Shown: piece after piece, positions 11,961-26,490 of the stretch | How the letters are laid out: the number at the start of each line of letters is the position of its first letter | Numbering within the stretch: the stretch's first letter is position 1 | Assembly: GCA_025677835.1 (NCBI GenBank) | Contig: JAIXMR010000034.1 | Span: 124,001-188,000, forward strand | DNA length: 64,000 nt | From: Sporodiniella umbellata | Lineage: Eukaryota > Mucoromycota > Mucoromycetes > Mucorales > Rhizopodaceae | Direction: 5' to 3' | Notes under the pieces: model-generated | The model's input: only the letters and a program-made list of their open reading frames with translations | The model's database searches: none | What the model was told of the DNA's origin: nothing | Position numbers and translations under genes: made by a program

Positions 11961-13988
11961 TTATCCCTCAAACTCTTGGATTACTTCATCTTTCTGTACA
12001 GAGTAATCTAGCCAGTCCAAAGAGCGTAAAGCAGAAGCTGTTACGACTGTGTTCTGTTCAGGTATAAAGAGCGTGTTCAAGGTTTTGTTGATAGCAATAT
12101 CCATGCTAAACGAAACGTGTTTGGAAACCCCTGTATATCTCAAGTCCCAAAAATTCAATTTGGGATTTTTTTGAGAACCACAAATTACCATGTATCCATT
12201 CTTGTGTAAATCAGCCTTTACATAGCGCGAGAGATTTTCGTCTTCTGATTGTCCAAACTTTAAGAGAGTCCCTTTATCTTCAGGTTCTCGGGAGTCGTAA
12301 ATTTGAAACTGTTCGCTAGATAATTGACGTCTACAAAATAGTTAATACTGAACACTTTTCTCTTTGGTTCTTATTTCATGTACACAACAAGTTGTATGTT
12401 GGGGTTTTGATTGTTTTGAATTAGTTGAGAAACTCTGCCTTTGGACCTGCTTGTTTGTAGTATTGTATTTGTTTCTATATCAAGTACAGACAACCTCTCG
12501 TCTTGTCCACCCATCACAAGGCTATTGTTGTAGGAGTTGTGACTAAAAGCGGACAGTGCAGATGTGTGTTTTGATTTCAACTGGGTTATGCTATCTACAC
12601 TGTACTCTTTTGATATATCTCCTCTCCTGACTTTCCACAAAAACTGTAGCTCTCTTAATATACGAATACCAAACGCGCACTTGTATTTACCACTTTATGG
12701 TCGTATCCTCCAGTCACCAGTCTTCCAATGTCTGAATTTTCTTCTGGTCCTAATGAATTAATAGCAGACACGCCGTTTTCATGTAGCGAGTTTCCTAGAG
12801 CGTATACGTTTCCTTTGACATCCTCCTACACATAGGTGTTCATATGAGCGCAACCAAAATGAACATGGACATTTCCTCCTTACCTTTGTCACACTTGAAA
12901 TTTCAATGGTTCTTATAGGCTCATCCCCACCTTTGGATGGACAGACGGCCAACGTATTGGAATTTAACCAGCACATATCTTCAATCCACCCATTGTACAA
13001 ATAGTCTTTTCCTATTACTTTTATTTTCCTGTTTTTGACATCAGTCAGTGCTTTTCTTTTTTTTTTTGATGACTCTTACTTTCTTTCTTTGACGTTCCAA
13101 AACTGAGCTTCCCCACCAAGCGATGAGGTAACCATTAGATTAGACATATATTCTGTCCATGGCTGCGCAATGTTGTAAAGTAAAGCTCTAGGCCGTTTTG
13201 AATAAACAGTGTCGGACTGCCTTGCTCTTAAAGTGTAAACATCCATAGTATGTTTAGATGCCCAAGGTACATCTCTAAAAGACGGCACAGTTCTGGTTTT
13301 TTTAAAAAGGCTCTGGTCGATTGGAGGCAAAGGAGTAGACCTTTTGGCTAACTGTCGCCTGGGTGGTTCTTTTGGTTTTTCTTTTGTATGCTGATCACAA
13401 TCTTGCTTTTTAGAAAGCTGCGATTTACGTGTAGGCTCAGGTTGCTGTAGAGTAGATGCTATTTGAAGTTCACTACGCTCAAGCTGATTGCTAGTCACTT
13501 TAGGTAGGTGGTTTGAAGGCTGTCTATTTACTTCTCTATGGCTTTGTTGTGTCAAGATATGAGCGTAGTGAGCAATTTTTTCGCTAGTATTTTTTATAGA
13601 TTGGTTAACTTCATTCAGTTTCTCCTGGTATTTCGCTTGTTCTGCATATTGCTTTTGTAGCTTTTTTTGTTACAAAAAAAAAAAAAACTGTGAGCGCTTA
13701 TTAACCACCATTCCTGTTATGTGTACATGCACTTACTTGCTCTTGAAGCTGGCTAAGCGTGTCTGAAGTAGATGTGGTATTTTGTATTGAAGTGCTTGGT
13801 TTATACAAAAGTACGTTTTCGTTGTCTTCTTCACTGTCGTCTATTGTTGACTGCTTTTCAAGCTCACTTGGTATTTGCTGGTTCCACCTACCTTTGAACA
13901 AAAGCAGTTAGTAGAAACTTTCAGACTAAGAGTGCCTTTTACTTTCTGGTTTCAGTGTGGAAGCTGAGAATAGTGCTCGTGGCAACAT
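11961..13988 (-). CDS. WD40-like protein with N-terminal coiled coil, role unknown
   Basis: Seven exons on the minus strand (13988-13943, 13891-13737, 13660-13080, 13028-12884, 12825-12691, 12643-12384, 12330-11961) give 563 aa. After a short leader (MLPRALFSASTLKPE), residues about 55-110 form a Q/E/K-rich coiled coil (LQEQLQKQYAEQAKYQEKL). A basic, Ser/Gln-rich linker follows, and from about residue 200 degenerate WD repeats appear, recognisable by LMVTSSLGGEAQFWNV, RLVTGGYDHKVFLWKV, NSLVMGGQDERLSVLD and YMVICGSQKNPKLNFWDLR. The first intron carries a perfect TACTAAC branch site, which supports the chosen start. I do not recognise the family beyond WD40; it is probably a scaffold. Confidence 0.75.
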
Positions 13989-15311
13989 CGGATAGACAAA
14001 CAAGAAGGAGAAGAAAGGCGGGAGTATAAATAAGTTGTTTTGCATTACTGCGAGAAGAAAAACCGTCGTAATTGGGGCTTATTTGGTGCCTATTATAAAA
14101 GCATCAGGTCTTTGGCTTTGTCAGTTGTCATTTTAGCAAATCAAAAAACCCAGCACATTATACAAACTGGACTACTACAATTTGAAAACTTTCAAAAAAA
14201 AAAAAAAAAACTATTTCCATTTCGATTTAAGCTCCCTAAGAATATTCCCAACTTGTATCGCTATATTATCTACGCGTGGTTCATTGCTGTATAGCTTTCT
14301 ATACTAGAAAGTATATAGAGTCCTTCAAAGTACTTGTAAACTATGATGGTTTTTGTTTTAGAGACATTTGTGTAACCTTTGTCCTTTTGTCTTTTTATTG
14401 TAAGAGACATGTAAAGGTGCTGTTGTTGTCTTTAGTTTTAAGACAGACCCAAAGCTTACATTTAAAGTTATATATAAGCACAAGTTTATATAAACCCGTT
14501 TTCCATTCAGCTACTTTAAATGAAAAACTATGTGCGTATTTGCTTTATGTTTTGTGATTCTAAAGCAATTTGGCGACAGATTCATAGGTCAAACACTGCT
14601 TTTTAGTTCACCACTATACTAGTTGTCACTTTCTTAAGAGTTCGGCTTATCAAATTACCTGATGGTATCTATTTAATATCTAAACTTTAAATTTACCGAG
14701 GCTGTCCACACATAAGCAAACCAACACAATTTAATTTTATAACAAGAGCTTAAAAGTCGTATGAACAGATGTGTAGTCAAAATAACTATATCGTTTCGTA
14801 AAAAGACATGTCTCTAAATGAAAGAGTTCGATAAATCAAAAGGCTACATATGTCAATACCATTGGTTTTCTTCACTTTAGTAATCCTTTTAAAATCCCTA
14901 CATAGAAACCTTAGTACCAAGATCCAGTTCACTTTTTGAAGTATTTTCAGATACAGAGACTATATGCCAAAGTCCTCAAGGGATTCTTTAAATCAAATAT
15001 ACCACTTTCTGTTTTTAGAATTATACAGTGTCATACTGTCACGGTACAATAAGAGCCATAGGAAATCATGCCTAGAGAACACAATTTGCTGTATAGTAGG
15101 TTGTCATTTTTTTTTTACTTGTAAAGGCAAAGCAGCTGGCTCGACTCATTTATTGGGTGCTGAAATCTGGGTGCTCGCACAAAAATTGGGTTTTTTAACC
15201 CACATGCTGATTTGTCAATTTGTTTCCCCAATGATTCAGACTCGGTTCCTTTTTTTTTTTTTTTTTTTTTTTTGTTACTGCCTAACGCTTTCTTCCGCTT
15301 TTTCAATAATC
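13989..15311. other. 1.3 kb divergent intergenic region
   Basis: Lies between the WD40 start (minus) and the cytochrome b5 reductase start (plus), so it holds both promoters. A TATAAATA sequence occurs at 14025-14032, about 40 bp upstream of the WD40 ATG. Immediately before the reductase ATG is a 22-nt T run (15251-15272). No gene is supported. Confidence 0.5.
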
Positions 15312-16345
<1,034 letters not shown>

Positions 16346-16549
16346 ATAAATAAAAATGCAGTCACATAACAGCTGCTTTTAATCAACTGTCTTTGCCTTT
16401 GTACTGTATCTGTGCTTTTTATTTTTTACTTTTATATTTTTCTATTTTTTTGGGAGTTTTTTTTTTTTTTTTGAACATATACACGCCAATAATAATACAA
16501 ACTCATATATTGATATACGCCTGCAAACACACATACTTCGAACACTATA

Positions 16550-19500
16550 ATGTCGGGTAATTCGCAAAGGCCGAACAACAACAGCAGTAATAACAGTACT
16601 AGTTGGCTGAGCAATATACTTCGACCACGCTCATTATCAGTCTCAATAGAATCTTGCCTCAACTTAACTAATAGCGATCCTTCACGCCCGCTTGATGCTC
16701 GACCAATTTTGCCACTTCTGCTAAATACTCAATCTTTAGCATCGCGATGTAAACACCTCGCAGCCTTCTCAGACTTGTGTAAAAATTACAAATTTACACA
16801 TTTAGAGAATGTTTTTTTTGCTGTTCAAGACATTCTTGATTCCAGCTTACCACGAGAAGCTCGGCACATTGTATTTGAATTCATGCTTGCTTGCATTATG
16901 GGACAATATTCAGAACTTGGAATGGCAAGAGTTACATTTTATGCCTCGCTAAAAAACCACACCAACTGGGAAGATTTTTCAGATATGTACAGAGTTTTGT
17001 ATGCTTTGTGTAAAGGAGGAAGAGATATTTCTGGCTTTGAGAAGAACATAAGTAAGCTATTGATTCAATGGCTAAACACTTCGTTAAAAAAGGCCGACAA
17101 AACTTCTAAAGCCATACCCTATTTAAAGGATCTTCTACATCTTTTAACAGTAACTGCCAAATTCAACTTTGCACTATTCGAAGAACACGAGGTTACTTAT
17201 ATGATCTATGCAACACACAAAGCCTTTTTTGCCTCTTCTCATCCGGACGATATGGAAGTTTGCCTTGAATTTGCAGATATAGTTGTTCGATATCGTTTTG
17301 TTCCTTTCGATGGTCTTAAACCTTTTATGGAAATTATGGCTGCTTCAGCAAACAAGTTGGATCAAAGCAAATACTGGTCTGTATTTCAAAACCTTTTACG
17401 GTCGCATTGTGCACACTCAGCAATACTCACCCTGTGCCGCTTTTTGGATGAGAAACAGCTGGATCCTGACACGATTACTACAATGAAAGGTGCTATCTCA
17501 TTGCTAAGCGAGACAGTATGGGGGAAAACGGCAGGGAAATCAGAGTCATATATGGTTGTAGATTCAGTGATTTTGATGTATTTTAAACGCGCTGTCAAGC
17601 ACCAAAATGATACAGTCAACGCAGCTATCCTTACAGCCCTTAATGTTGCTGTACAGTCAACAGAAAGCACACTGAGTTTTATGGACTGGGATTTGGCCTG
17701 GGATTCAATTGACGATTGTATACTGTATATACTGAAAATGACAGACTATAATTGCAACAACGATATCTATCTTTTTGAGGGTGGCATTTCAAAACACGAG
17801 TTGAAAACAATTGCCTCCTTTTCTTGTTTAGCAGAAATTATTATCAGCATGTACAATGAAAAAAACTATAGTGGCCCTGTACACCGTCTTATGGAGGCGC
17901 TTTATCAGCTGCGTTATTATTGCTCAGATAAAACGGCTTTGTTGCTGATGGAATACTACGTCACAGAGCACTGTTTCCTTCCTTCAACCGACAACTGGCT
18001 TAGTTTACTGAAAGAAATGAACAAGACGTTTTTTATTCATAGCCGCGTATCTCCAATGGTTCGTCTCAGAATGCTCAATATTGTCAGTGAGGTCTGCGTT
18101 TTTGTAAAAGATTTTTACTCTGAAGCTATCTGCGAGTCTTTAGTGATTGATATGATGCAAAAGTTACCAAATGAAGTAGATACAGACATTAGACAGGCTG
18201 GTATAAACCTTCTAGTGTCATCTCTGTCCGACTGTCAAAATGTTTCAATTTTTGATAAGTTGATTTTGGTTTTGAGGAACTGTGCTCGCTGTCGCTGTTT
18301 ATCAGATGGTGTAAATTCTAACAATTACTGCATTGGCGTTCCTGCCATGTGTGGCCTTTCAGAACTGTTTGAAAATCTTTTGTTGTCGTCCAATGGTGCC
18401 TTATGTCGAGAAGCTTTTAAGATCATCACTGAAATTGCTAACGATCCTTTGGATTTAGCATGCCCTTATGGGGGATCTAAAATAGCTGCTTTGGATTTGT
18501 TGTTAAGGTTAAGATGCCCCACAAACCACCACATTCATTTGATTCAAGATAGTAAGCGGGGAAAACAATTTTATCTAATGTTTACATGTTTTTTTTTTTG
18601 GTAGATATCGCAGAAGAAACTCATACAATCGCGTACCGATCCAAGTTCCAAATGCAAAAACGAAGAGAAGAAAAAGAAAAAAAAAGAAAAGATGATGTTT
18701 CTGTACTGGGGCCGCCTCGAAGCCAAACACAACAGCAGCAACAACCGGATCGGACGATGAAAGAAGCTATTTTTTATCCAAACCCTAATTTACTTTCATA
18801 CCAGCCGGTGAAAGGAGACGAGACACCTGTTCTAAATACTGACCAACTTCTCAGAGCATACATTCAAATTATATCAGACTCCCCCAATTGGTATGTTGTT
18901 CAGTTTTTGCTCAAAAGACTACCTCAGCAGTTGAGCAACAAGCATCTCTTTTGTGGTGCGTCACCTTCAATTAATAAGCTACGAAAATGCTTAGTGAAGT
19001 GGACAAGTAACCGAAAATTCTTGGAAAACGTGAACAACTTGCCTTCCAATATCAAAAGAAACGATTTGGCTGTATATGCATATAATCTACTCACTATTTT
19101 GATATCTTATCGCCGCATTTTTACGGACCCAAAGCAAGATCAGGATGAAATTGTATATGCATTCTATGTAGGAATCATGCAAGTAACACCAGCTACGCGG
19201 CTCTGTATCAACTCGCTGGACGTCTGTTGCTATGAAATGCCGCTGTCTGTAACAAAAATGTTGAACGAAATCCTACAGCGTATGTCGCAAATCATCTCTG
19301 TTAGTAGTGTTTCTGTGCACATTCTCGAGTTTCTTTCGGGCCTTGCTAGACTACCAAATTTATATGCCAATTTTACTGGAGATATGTATAAGCCTGTATT
19401 CGCAATCACGCTAAACTATCTTCAACATTCACGGTCTCAACAACAGCCGTCATCTGCGTCTCCGTTAGCGTCTCCTCTACTTTCGAGTGGGCCCAACAGT

Positions 19501-21081
19501 GCCTTAAATTCCCCAATATCTCCAGCTGCCGATCCTGGCCAAGGTGCGCTTAAACAATACGTGCTTGTAATGGCCTACATGGTTATCACTGTTTGGTTTA
19601 CCTCTATACCCTTACGGGAACGACGAAAGCATGTTCCCTTTATAATCCAACGTTTATTGGGCGGCAACGTCAAAACAATTGATGAGCAAACATATACTTG
19701 TATTGATATGCTTTCTCGCTTTTCTTTTGCTGATGTAGATTTGGCCCCCGAAAAATCAATAGTGAGTAAGATATTGATGGGCGATTACAACGAGCACTCA
19801 ACAAAACAATCTCAAAGCCAAAAAACCTGGGTGTATGGTCATACCTTACTGACTTTACGCACAGCTCAGTCTATGGGCTGGGTCGAGGCCACAGTTCGTC
19901 GTCCTTCTGGAACTATATCTATGATGTGCTATTTGGAAAACAAAATGAAATCAAATGAAATTGATTATCGCACGCTACCCGCTTTACTGATGATGCAGTA
20001 TCAGCCTGACTTACTTGCCAACAAAATCCTACAAGAAAAAGAGAACAGTCAGTCTGAAGAAGCAATCGGAGATATCATGTCTGAGCCTGACATGCCCTCA
20101 AATCATATACAAAGCGTATCGCATCTTCGTAAGACAGATACGTCTATCGATCCAGGGTTTTTGTATTTACAGCTAAACAACTATCCTGATCTTTTACGTG
20201 GTGTTGAAGTCTCACCACCTTTACCTAATGACGAATCGACTTTGCGCACACTAAATACTTTTGATCGTATTCCAGTTGTAGACTTTCATAAAATTGGTGT
20301 ACTTTATGTGGGAAAAGGCCAACAGCATGAGGTCGAGATTTTGGCAAACACATATGGATCTCCGGACTATGTTCGGTTTTTGAATGCACTGGGAACAATC
20401 GAAAGACTACGAGGACGCACGGGAAACTCTGGCGGATTAGACCGAGAGCAGGACATCGATGGTCGATTTGCATACTATTGGAAGGACGATGTGACAGAAG
20501 CTGTTTTTCATATTGCAACGCTTATGCCTACTCATCTTGACCGAGATCCTCAGTGTAGCGCTAAAAAAAGGCATATTGGAAACGATTATGTAACTATTGT
20601 CTATAACGATTCGGGTTTGGATTACGCTTTCAATACACTGCCATCGCAATTCAATTTCATAAATATCGTTGTTTCGCCTCACTCAATATCTACCGAGGCC
20701 GTTTCACCTACCCATGCCTTAGCTGGAGCAGAAAATACCTTCTTTAAGGTAGAAATGCAGCGTAGACCAGATATGCCGGATATAGGTCCTCTTCATGAGC
20801 CTAAGCTAGTGTCTGCTCAATCTCTGCCAGGGTTTGTGCGTCAAGCAGCAATTCATGCCAACATTTTCGCTCAAGTATTTTGGCAGTCAGCAGGTGCTAA
20901 GCGTGAATATGTTACCCATTGGAGAGAAAGGCTGAGACAAATTTTACGTGTCAAGGAAAGATTGAGCTCAAAGTCCAACAGTGCCGCATCAACGCCTAGT
21001 TCTACACCCAACCTTAATCAAGAGCCCAATAAGATGGGTCACCCTGTAGAGGCATTACTAGACTTTACAAAATACACTTGA
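16550..21081 (+). CDS. TSC2: Tuberin (TSC2) homologue, Rheb GTPase-activating protein
   Basis: In the TSC complex, tuberin inactivates Rheb and restrains TORC1. Two exons (16550-18551 and 18605-21081) give 1492 aa, shorter than the human protein (about 1,800). The N-terminal about 660 residues are helical HEAT-like repeats (tuberin N domain), beginning after a low-complexity Asn/Ser start. A charged stretch after the intron and Gln/Ser-rich linkers separate a second helical region. The Rap/Ran-GAP domain spans about 1220-1455: IPVVDFHKIGVLYVGKGQ, DGRFAYYWKDDVTEAVFHIA, then HIGNDYVTIVYNDSG, whose Asn at about 1327 is the catalytic thumb in this family, and FNTLPSQFNFINIVVSP. The single intron for such a long gene is unusual beside its intron-rich neighbours. 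Confidence 0.92.
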
Positions 21082-21099
21082 GCCCTATAAAACTTTCTT

Positions 21100-21122
21100 T
21101 TATATATATATATATATATATA
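21100..21122. repeat. (TA)n tract between the tuberin and MGR2 stops
   Basis: About eleven TA repeats directly downstream of the tuberin stop codon, in the 115-bp gap between two convergent genes. It may act in 3'-end formation for either gene, but no canonical AATAAA precedes it. Confidence 0.8.
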
Positions 21123-21196
21123 AATAGAAAAACGCCTTTTTTATTGTATATATACATATATACTACCAAATTATATACACTGTGCTGTGAGTTTTT

Positions 21197-21576
21197 CTAT
21201 TCTTCTCTACGTTTGATTAAGACTGGCAATTTTAAGTTGGGAGATGGCAAACGAGGTTCTGAGCGTACAACCGAACCAATCGCTAATAAAAATGGTTAAA
21301 CAACAATCAACTCGAAATTTTGAGAAAAAATTACACATGAAAAAACCAAAAGAAGCAGCTGAACCCATCATATATTGACTCAATAAAGAGACAGGGCTTT
21401 TATTTCCAGAACCAAAGCTAAGCAATATGGATACAAGTTTATAAAATTTGTTTTTATGTATCAATGTGTACTTACCGGATAAGACTGACACTTCCAAAAA
21501 CAAAGCCAATACACAGTCCTACAGTGCCGCCCATGAGGGCACCTAATTTAGCCTTTTCAAATGCAGAGGGTTCCAT
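21197..21576 (-). CDS. MGR2: Mgr2/ROMO1-like subunit of the TIM23 mitochondrial translocase
   Basis: Small inner-membrane protein that gates lateral release of preproteins from TIM23. Exons 21576-21476, 21417-21335 and 21282-21197 give 89 aa. Two transmembrane helices are seen: GALMGGTVGLCIGFVFGSVSLIRFG (residues about 12-36) and YMMGSAASFGFFMSIGSVVRSE (residues about 47-69), with the family's small-residue spacing and the SIGSVVRS signature shared with yeast Mgr2. The acceptor/donor choice was made to restore FMSIGSVVRSEPRLPSPN. The gene is convergent with tuberin (115-bp gap). Confidence 0.87.
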
Positions 21577-22839
21577 TACAATTATTGCAGAAAAAATATA
21601 AGAAAGGAATTTTTGCTTTAAAAAAACAAGTGGTTTTCTTCGTAGTTTTAATTTGCCAGTTTTTTTCGGGCTAGAGCTTTGGTATGAAAAAGGATTGAAA
21701 GTGCTTTTTTGCTATTCTGGAATTCAGACTAGAGTTTCAAAGTCTAGAGCTATGTTTATGAAAAACCACAACCATGGATTTACTATAGCCTAAAAAAAGT
21801 CCACCCAATTGGGTCATTGCTCACCAAAAGTGCGCATAAAAGGTACTAAACCGCACAAAATAGGCGCGAAAAAATGTATTTTTCACAACCCGATTACTAT
21901 GATTGGTTTTGCTTAGAGAAAACTTGTGATGTCAATAAAAACAGTGCAGCCGGAAATGACTTTTTGGCTAAGGTACCTGAGATATCAGGCTAGAAAAAGA
22001 CGAGTTTAACAAGAATGAATAAATGCAATTTTCGTTTGAGTATCAATATCAAGCTTATTTTACTATTTGAGAAAAAAATCTAGATCTTTACCATGGTCGT
22101 TCTTTATAACTAATAAATCTAAAAAAAGTAATGGAAAGGGGAACACATTCAAATTTCAAATAAAGCGATTCAAAGTGTGCTTTTCTTTTATATTCAAGTA
22201 CCCCCAGAACGGGCTATTGAGTATGTTTATTTGTGTAGGGCTATTTGAATTCCTGAAATGTAACTAGGAATAGAAATTGCTTTGAATCGCACCCATATAT
22301 TTAAGTCAGTAGCTGGTTCGAACTAGTCTAAATCCACTGGTAATAGGACTGCGCAAAAAAGATACAATGATACCATACTATTTGACCATGCTATCAATTA
22401 TAAAAAACTGGGTTATGTATGTAAAAAACAATCATATGAGCACCCGCAATGGATGGTTCTTTAATATCAGAAAGCATACTCTGGCTGGAAACTTTCAAAA
22501 ATTAAGAAAAAAAAGTACTTGTATTGGTAGGTTTAGACTTATCAAACCGTACAAAAATAAACCATACCAAGAATACATTTACATCTCAAACAGTCATTCA
22601 AATCAATATATACAGGAAAAAACAAAAGAAGCGAGACATCCTCAACGTTAAGTATATAGAAGATAGAATACTGAACAAAAGATTTAAGAACTGTATTTTT
22701 TATAAATGAAGCAGCTTTTACAATAATAGAATAGGTTAGCTCAAATATACAAAGTGAATGAGGTTCATGAAAGCAAAAAAACAAATACTTTGCTATCACT
22801 TAAAGAAGCACAACAAAACATAAAGGTCTTTTCGTAAAG

Positions 22840-23160
22840 AAAATTCAGCAAGAAAATTAGGTTGGTTCGTAGCGCACAGAGCGAAGTTTACTTGGGTACG
22901 ATTTTTTGATATTATAACGTATTCAAGAATTGCCTTTGACCGAAACGCTTAGTATTCAATCAGATATTGCTGCTGATTCTTTAGGTGCCAGGGGGGTAAA
23001 ACTACAAGAGCTTGCTTTCCAAATGACTGCTACGCTCTTTAAGACTAAGTGATTCAAGCGTAGTAATGTATTTGAGCGCAGGACACCTTTTCTTTGTCTT
23101 TTGAAAAAAGGTGTACTGGTATTGACCGTAAGGAAGCTATGATGGAGAGACAAGATCTAG
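22840..23160 (+). pseudogene. Possible decayed coding sequence in the gene desert
   Basis: Two adjoining broken frames read as plausible protein: one with ENSARKLGWFVAHRAKFTW and, after a frame change, one with LSIQSDIAADSLGARGVKL, then stops. There is no start, no splice model and no family recognised. Base composition is less AT-rich than the surroundings. It could be a transposon or gene relic, or chance. Confidence 0.2.
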
Positions 23161-25307
23161 AGATTGATTAACGCAAAGCCAAAAATATAGCTTTTCATAG
23201 GAGTTTATGTTCTATACACTATGGTACAAAAACCAGAATACCCAAACAAGCTGACTTGAAGAGATAAGGGTGCGTGAAAAATCAGCATAGCCGTCGGTAC
23301 ATTTTCTGCTTATACTCACTAGTTTTAGCTACTACAAGAACCACTTAAGTGAAAGCTACTGTCATCAGGACCTAATAAGATGGTTAAAAATTCACCAGTA
23401 GGCTTATACTAAAATGAAAAACACATTTTCATAAAGAAACTCAATTTTTAATTAGTGCTAGACACTGTATATGAAGGCCTTCAAATTGAGCAACTTTTGC
23501 TTCTCAGGCATTAAGAGTCAAATGTATAATTTTATCGTTTATAAAACCTCTATTGTTTGAAGATTATTTATAAAACAGTGAAGACACATCATGGTTACTT
23601 GCAAATAATATACAGCTTCCTTTAAATAAAACTACCGTTCGTTGATTTTCTATTTACTGGTAGCTTTTATTATTAGCTCTGTAGCTTTAACTACAAGGGC
23701 TTTTAAGATTAGCAGATCAGTTAGTTGGTCATAGTTAGGCTATTCTCTTTAGGTCATTCAAAGACTATGTAGTCTTCTATAATTCTTTGACTAAAAGAAG
23801 CTTTTTAGGCACTCAAACTATGAACAAATGCTATTTGTCTTTGGATTACTCAAATAGAGAAGTACACGAGACTTTCATCCCTCTCTCTGATATCTATACG
23901 AAGTTGCTATCTACTTCATTGTAGTATAAAGTTTTTTTTTTTTTTTTTTTTTAGCTATGTTGAGCTTTCTTTTTACTTTTTTTTTTTCTGATGCTCCTAG
24001 TTCTCTATTTCGTTATTTTTTTTCTAACTCACCATTCGTACCTAGTAGCGTTTTGTTCATTTTGGTTGCCGTTTAAGTGCTAATAAACGTCTTTCTGAGA
24101 CATTTAAATTCAAAATTCTCTCTAATATTTTATCTCTTCATTATGAGCTAATAAGAAGATATACAACAAAAAAAAAACTCTGTCAAAACTACGCTCAATA
24201 CTAGCTCTTTCTTGTATAATAGAAGGAACTAAATCTCCCCCGCCGCAAGTTGTTCGGAAGACGACTTTATATGGCAGTTGTATGACAACCGTGCATGCAT
24301 AGATGATTCTTCTTAGCTTAAAAAACTACATCCTGAAAAAACTAAAAGCTAATTGAGAGGCTTTTTTGTATAGGCTTTAGAAAAATATTTTAACAACCAA
24401 AGGATCGGTTGTTTAGAATAACAAAAATAACTACGGTCTAAAAGTGATGGTCCAAGCTATGAGTACCTTAACAAAGACGAAAATACAAAACATAGGAATC
24501 ATTCCTTCCGATTTTTTTTCCTGCTTAAAATCTAGTACATTCAACCAGGTATATTTTTAAATTACCTGTACTCTCAATTTTTCAATCAATAGTAAGTATA
24601 GGTGAGTCCACTTTTGAATTTGGTTGTATACATATCCGGACTACTTTAAAGTGAACAACTATATAGATTTTTTTATTTGTTGATTAAAATATTGTATGGT
24701 AACTTTAATAGATATTATGACTTATCTATTCTTATGTAGGCCGTTAAGTAGTATATGGCTTATACAGTAGGCCGCTCAAATGCACTCAAATTATATCGCA
24801 CATTGTACTTTTTTTTTTTATCATTCTTTCAAACCATACCTAATTCAAAACATGCTACTTTGATGTAAATAAACGGCTTTATTTTAAACAGAATAGATTT
24901 CTCTTAGTATGTATTTTATTCCAAAAAATGTATCAATTTAAGCCTATAAAAGAAACAGAAATATCGATACAATTTTTTTTTATAATTATTGTAATAATCC
25001 ATTTTTATTCTTTCCGTTTATCTTTTACAAATTAAACAATCTCCGGTGCTTAATATTCAAGCCAATCACTCAGCTAATGTAGAAGAAAATTTAAATGTTC
25101 ATGCCTATTGGATCAATTGAATAGATGGAATAGCCAATCCTTTGTGCTCAATCAAGTAGCCAGTTGCTTATGCTTAATTATTCAACTACTTACGTATGCT
25201 GACAAAATATCTGTCTCAATATTCCCCTACCAAGTCTAGTTTCAACTAATACTACTCATTTCTTGGATTTTTTTTTAAAAAAAAACAATTCTTTCTTTTT
25301 TTTCTAT

Positions 25308-25342
25308 TGTCAGTGTTACGGTTAATAAAGTTAAGACTGACA
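25308..25342. repeat. Copy 1 of a 35-bp imperfect palindrome
   Basis: Arms TGTCAGT and ACTGACA are perfect inverted repeats with extra matches inside (TTA/TAA). The core is GTTACGGTTAATAAAGTTAAG. The second copy lies 1,183 bp downstream in the same orientation. The CAGT ends resemble Tc1/mariner terminal repeats, though here each copy is itself nearly palindromic. Confidence 0.75.
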
Positions 25343-26490
25343 AAACTAATTCTGATCTATTGATTTTTCTGGAAAAATTCATTCAAATAAATTTTGCAAA
25401 GAATCACAATTTTTTAAACAAAAAAAAATTTGGTAGTAAATTACAAAGCTTTACAAAAAAAAAACAAGTTACAATTATTATAGCTTTGATTTCTAGGAAA
25501 CGCTAGATTCGCTCCGGTTGAAAACTTGCATGAACTGCGTTTTTGCCCTGATATTTACGACTTTTTTTCTTTTTCAAAAAAAGAAAAAAACTATTTCCTC
25601 AAGTCTTTGTTTTTCTAAACTTGAGATAATTGCTACACGCTTTTAGTTCTTTACAGAAAGAAGAGACCAAAAAATCGCGTATTTTTTTTTGTCTTTTTTA
25701 ATCTCAGAAACGCGTCATTTTTATTGTCAGGATTTGAAAATCTCTTTTCAGCGATAAGTTGCCTAGCTAACACAGATTTGTGAACTTTTAATTAAAAAAA
25801 AGATACGTTCGCTTTTTATTTATATTTTGATTTTTTGCTTTCATCTTTTGTTCTAGTTCTTCTAGCATTTACTGTTGAAACCAAAATAAAAGAGCTTTCT
25901 TAGTTGAAGCAATATAAATTTTAACAAGGTAAAAAGCAAAGGTCATTCTTTTTAAGATTTTTTTTCAATAAGGTAAAAAATAAATTGTTTTTTCATTTGA
26001 TTTAAAATATAACTCACTGTGATAGCTTCATTCCAAACAGAGAAATTTTTGTCTCCATTTCTGTATTGAAAAATGTTTGCAAAAAAAAAAAAAAAAAAAA
26101 AGAAAAAACTATAAAAGAAGCACAGATTTTAACTTGAAAAACAATATTTACTAAAAAGAATCCTTCTATTTACAGCTCTCTTTGATGGATCAATTAAATA
26201 TTTGTGCTTCGTCTGTTGTTCAATCATTCTAACTGAGATGGCGTTCTTTGGATAAACTAGTCACCTATATCTGTTGGATAAAGCAACTAAGATTACGACA
26301 CTACTTGCATTTTGACAAAAGGTCGATTGCTTTTTGCTCAACCAGCCATGCAATTGTTCAAGCTCATTCAGAAAACTGTCTGCTAACGGTTGTCAAAAAA
26401 ATCTCCACTACAATGCTTTGCTACTGGGTCTGGTTTCGATTGCTTTTATTTATTTTAAAACTTTAATATGTCTATTTTGTCTAGTTTGAT

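Noticed and set aside
22300..22345. GGTTCGAAC resembling a tRNA B box
   Set aside because: No matching A box or cloverleaf arms could be drawn in the 70 bases upstream.
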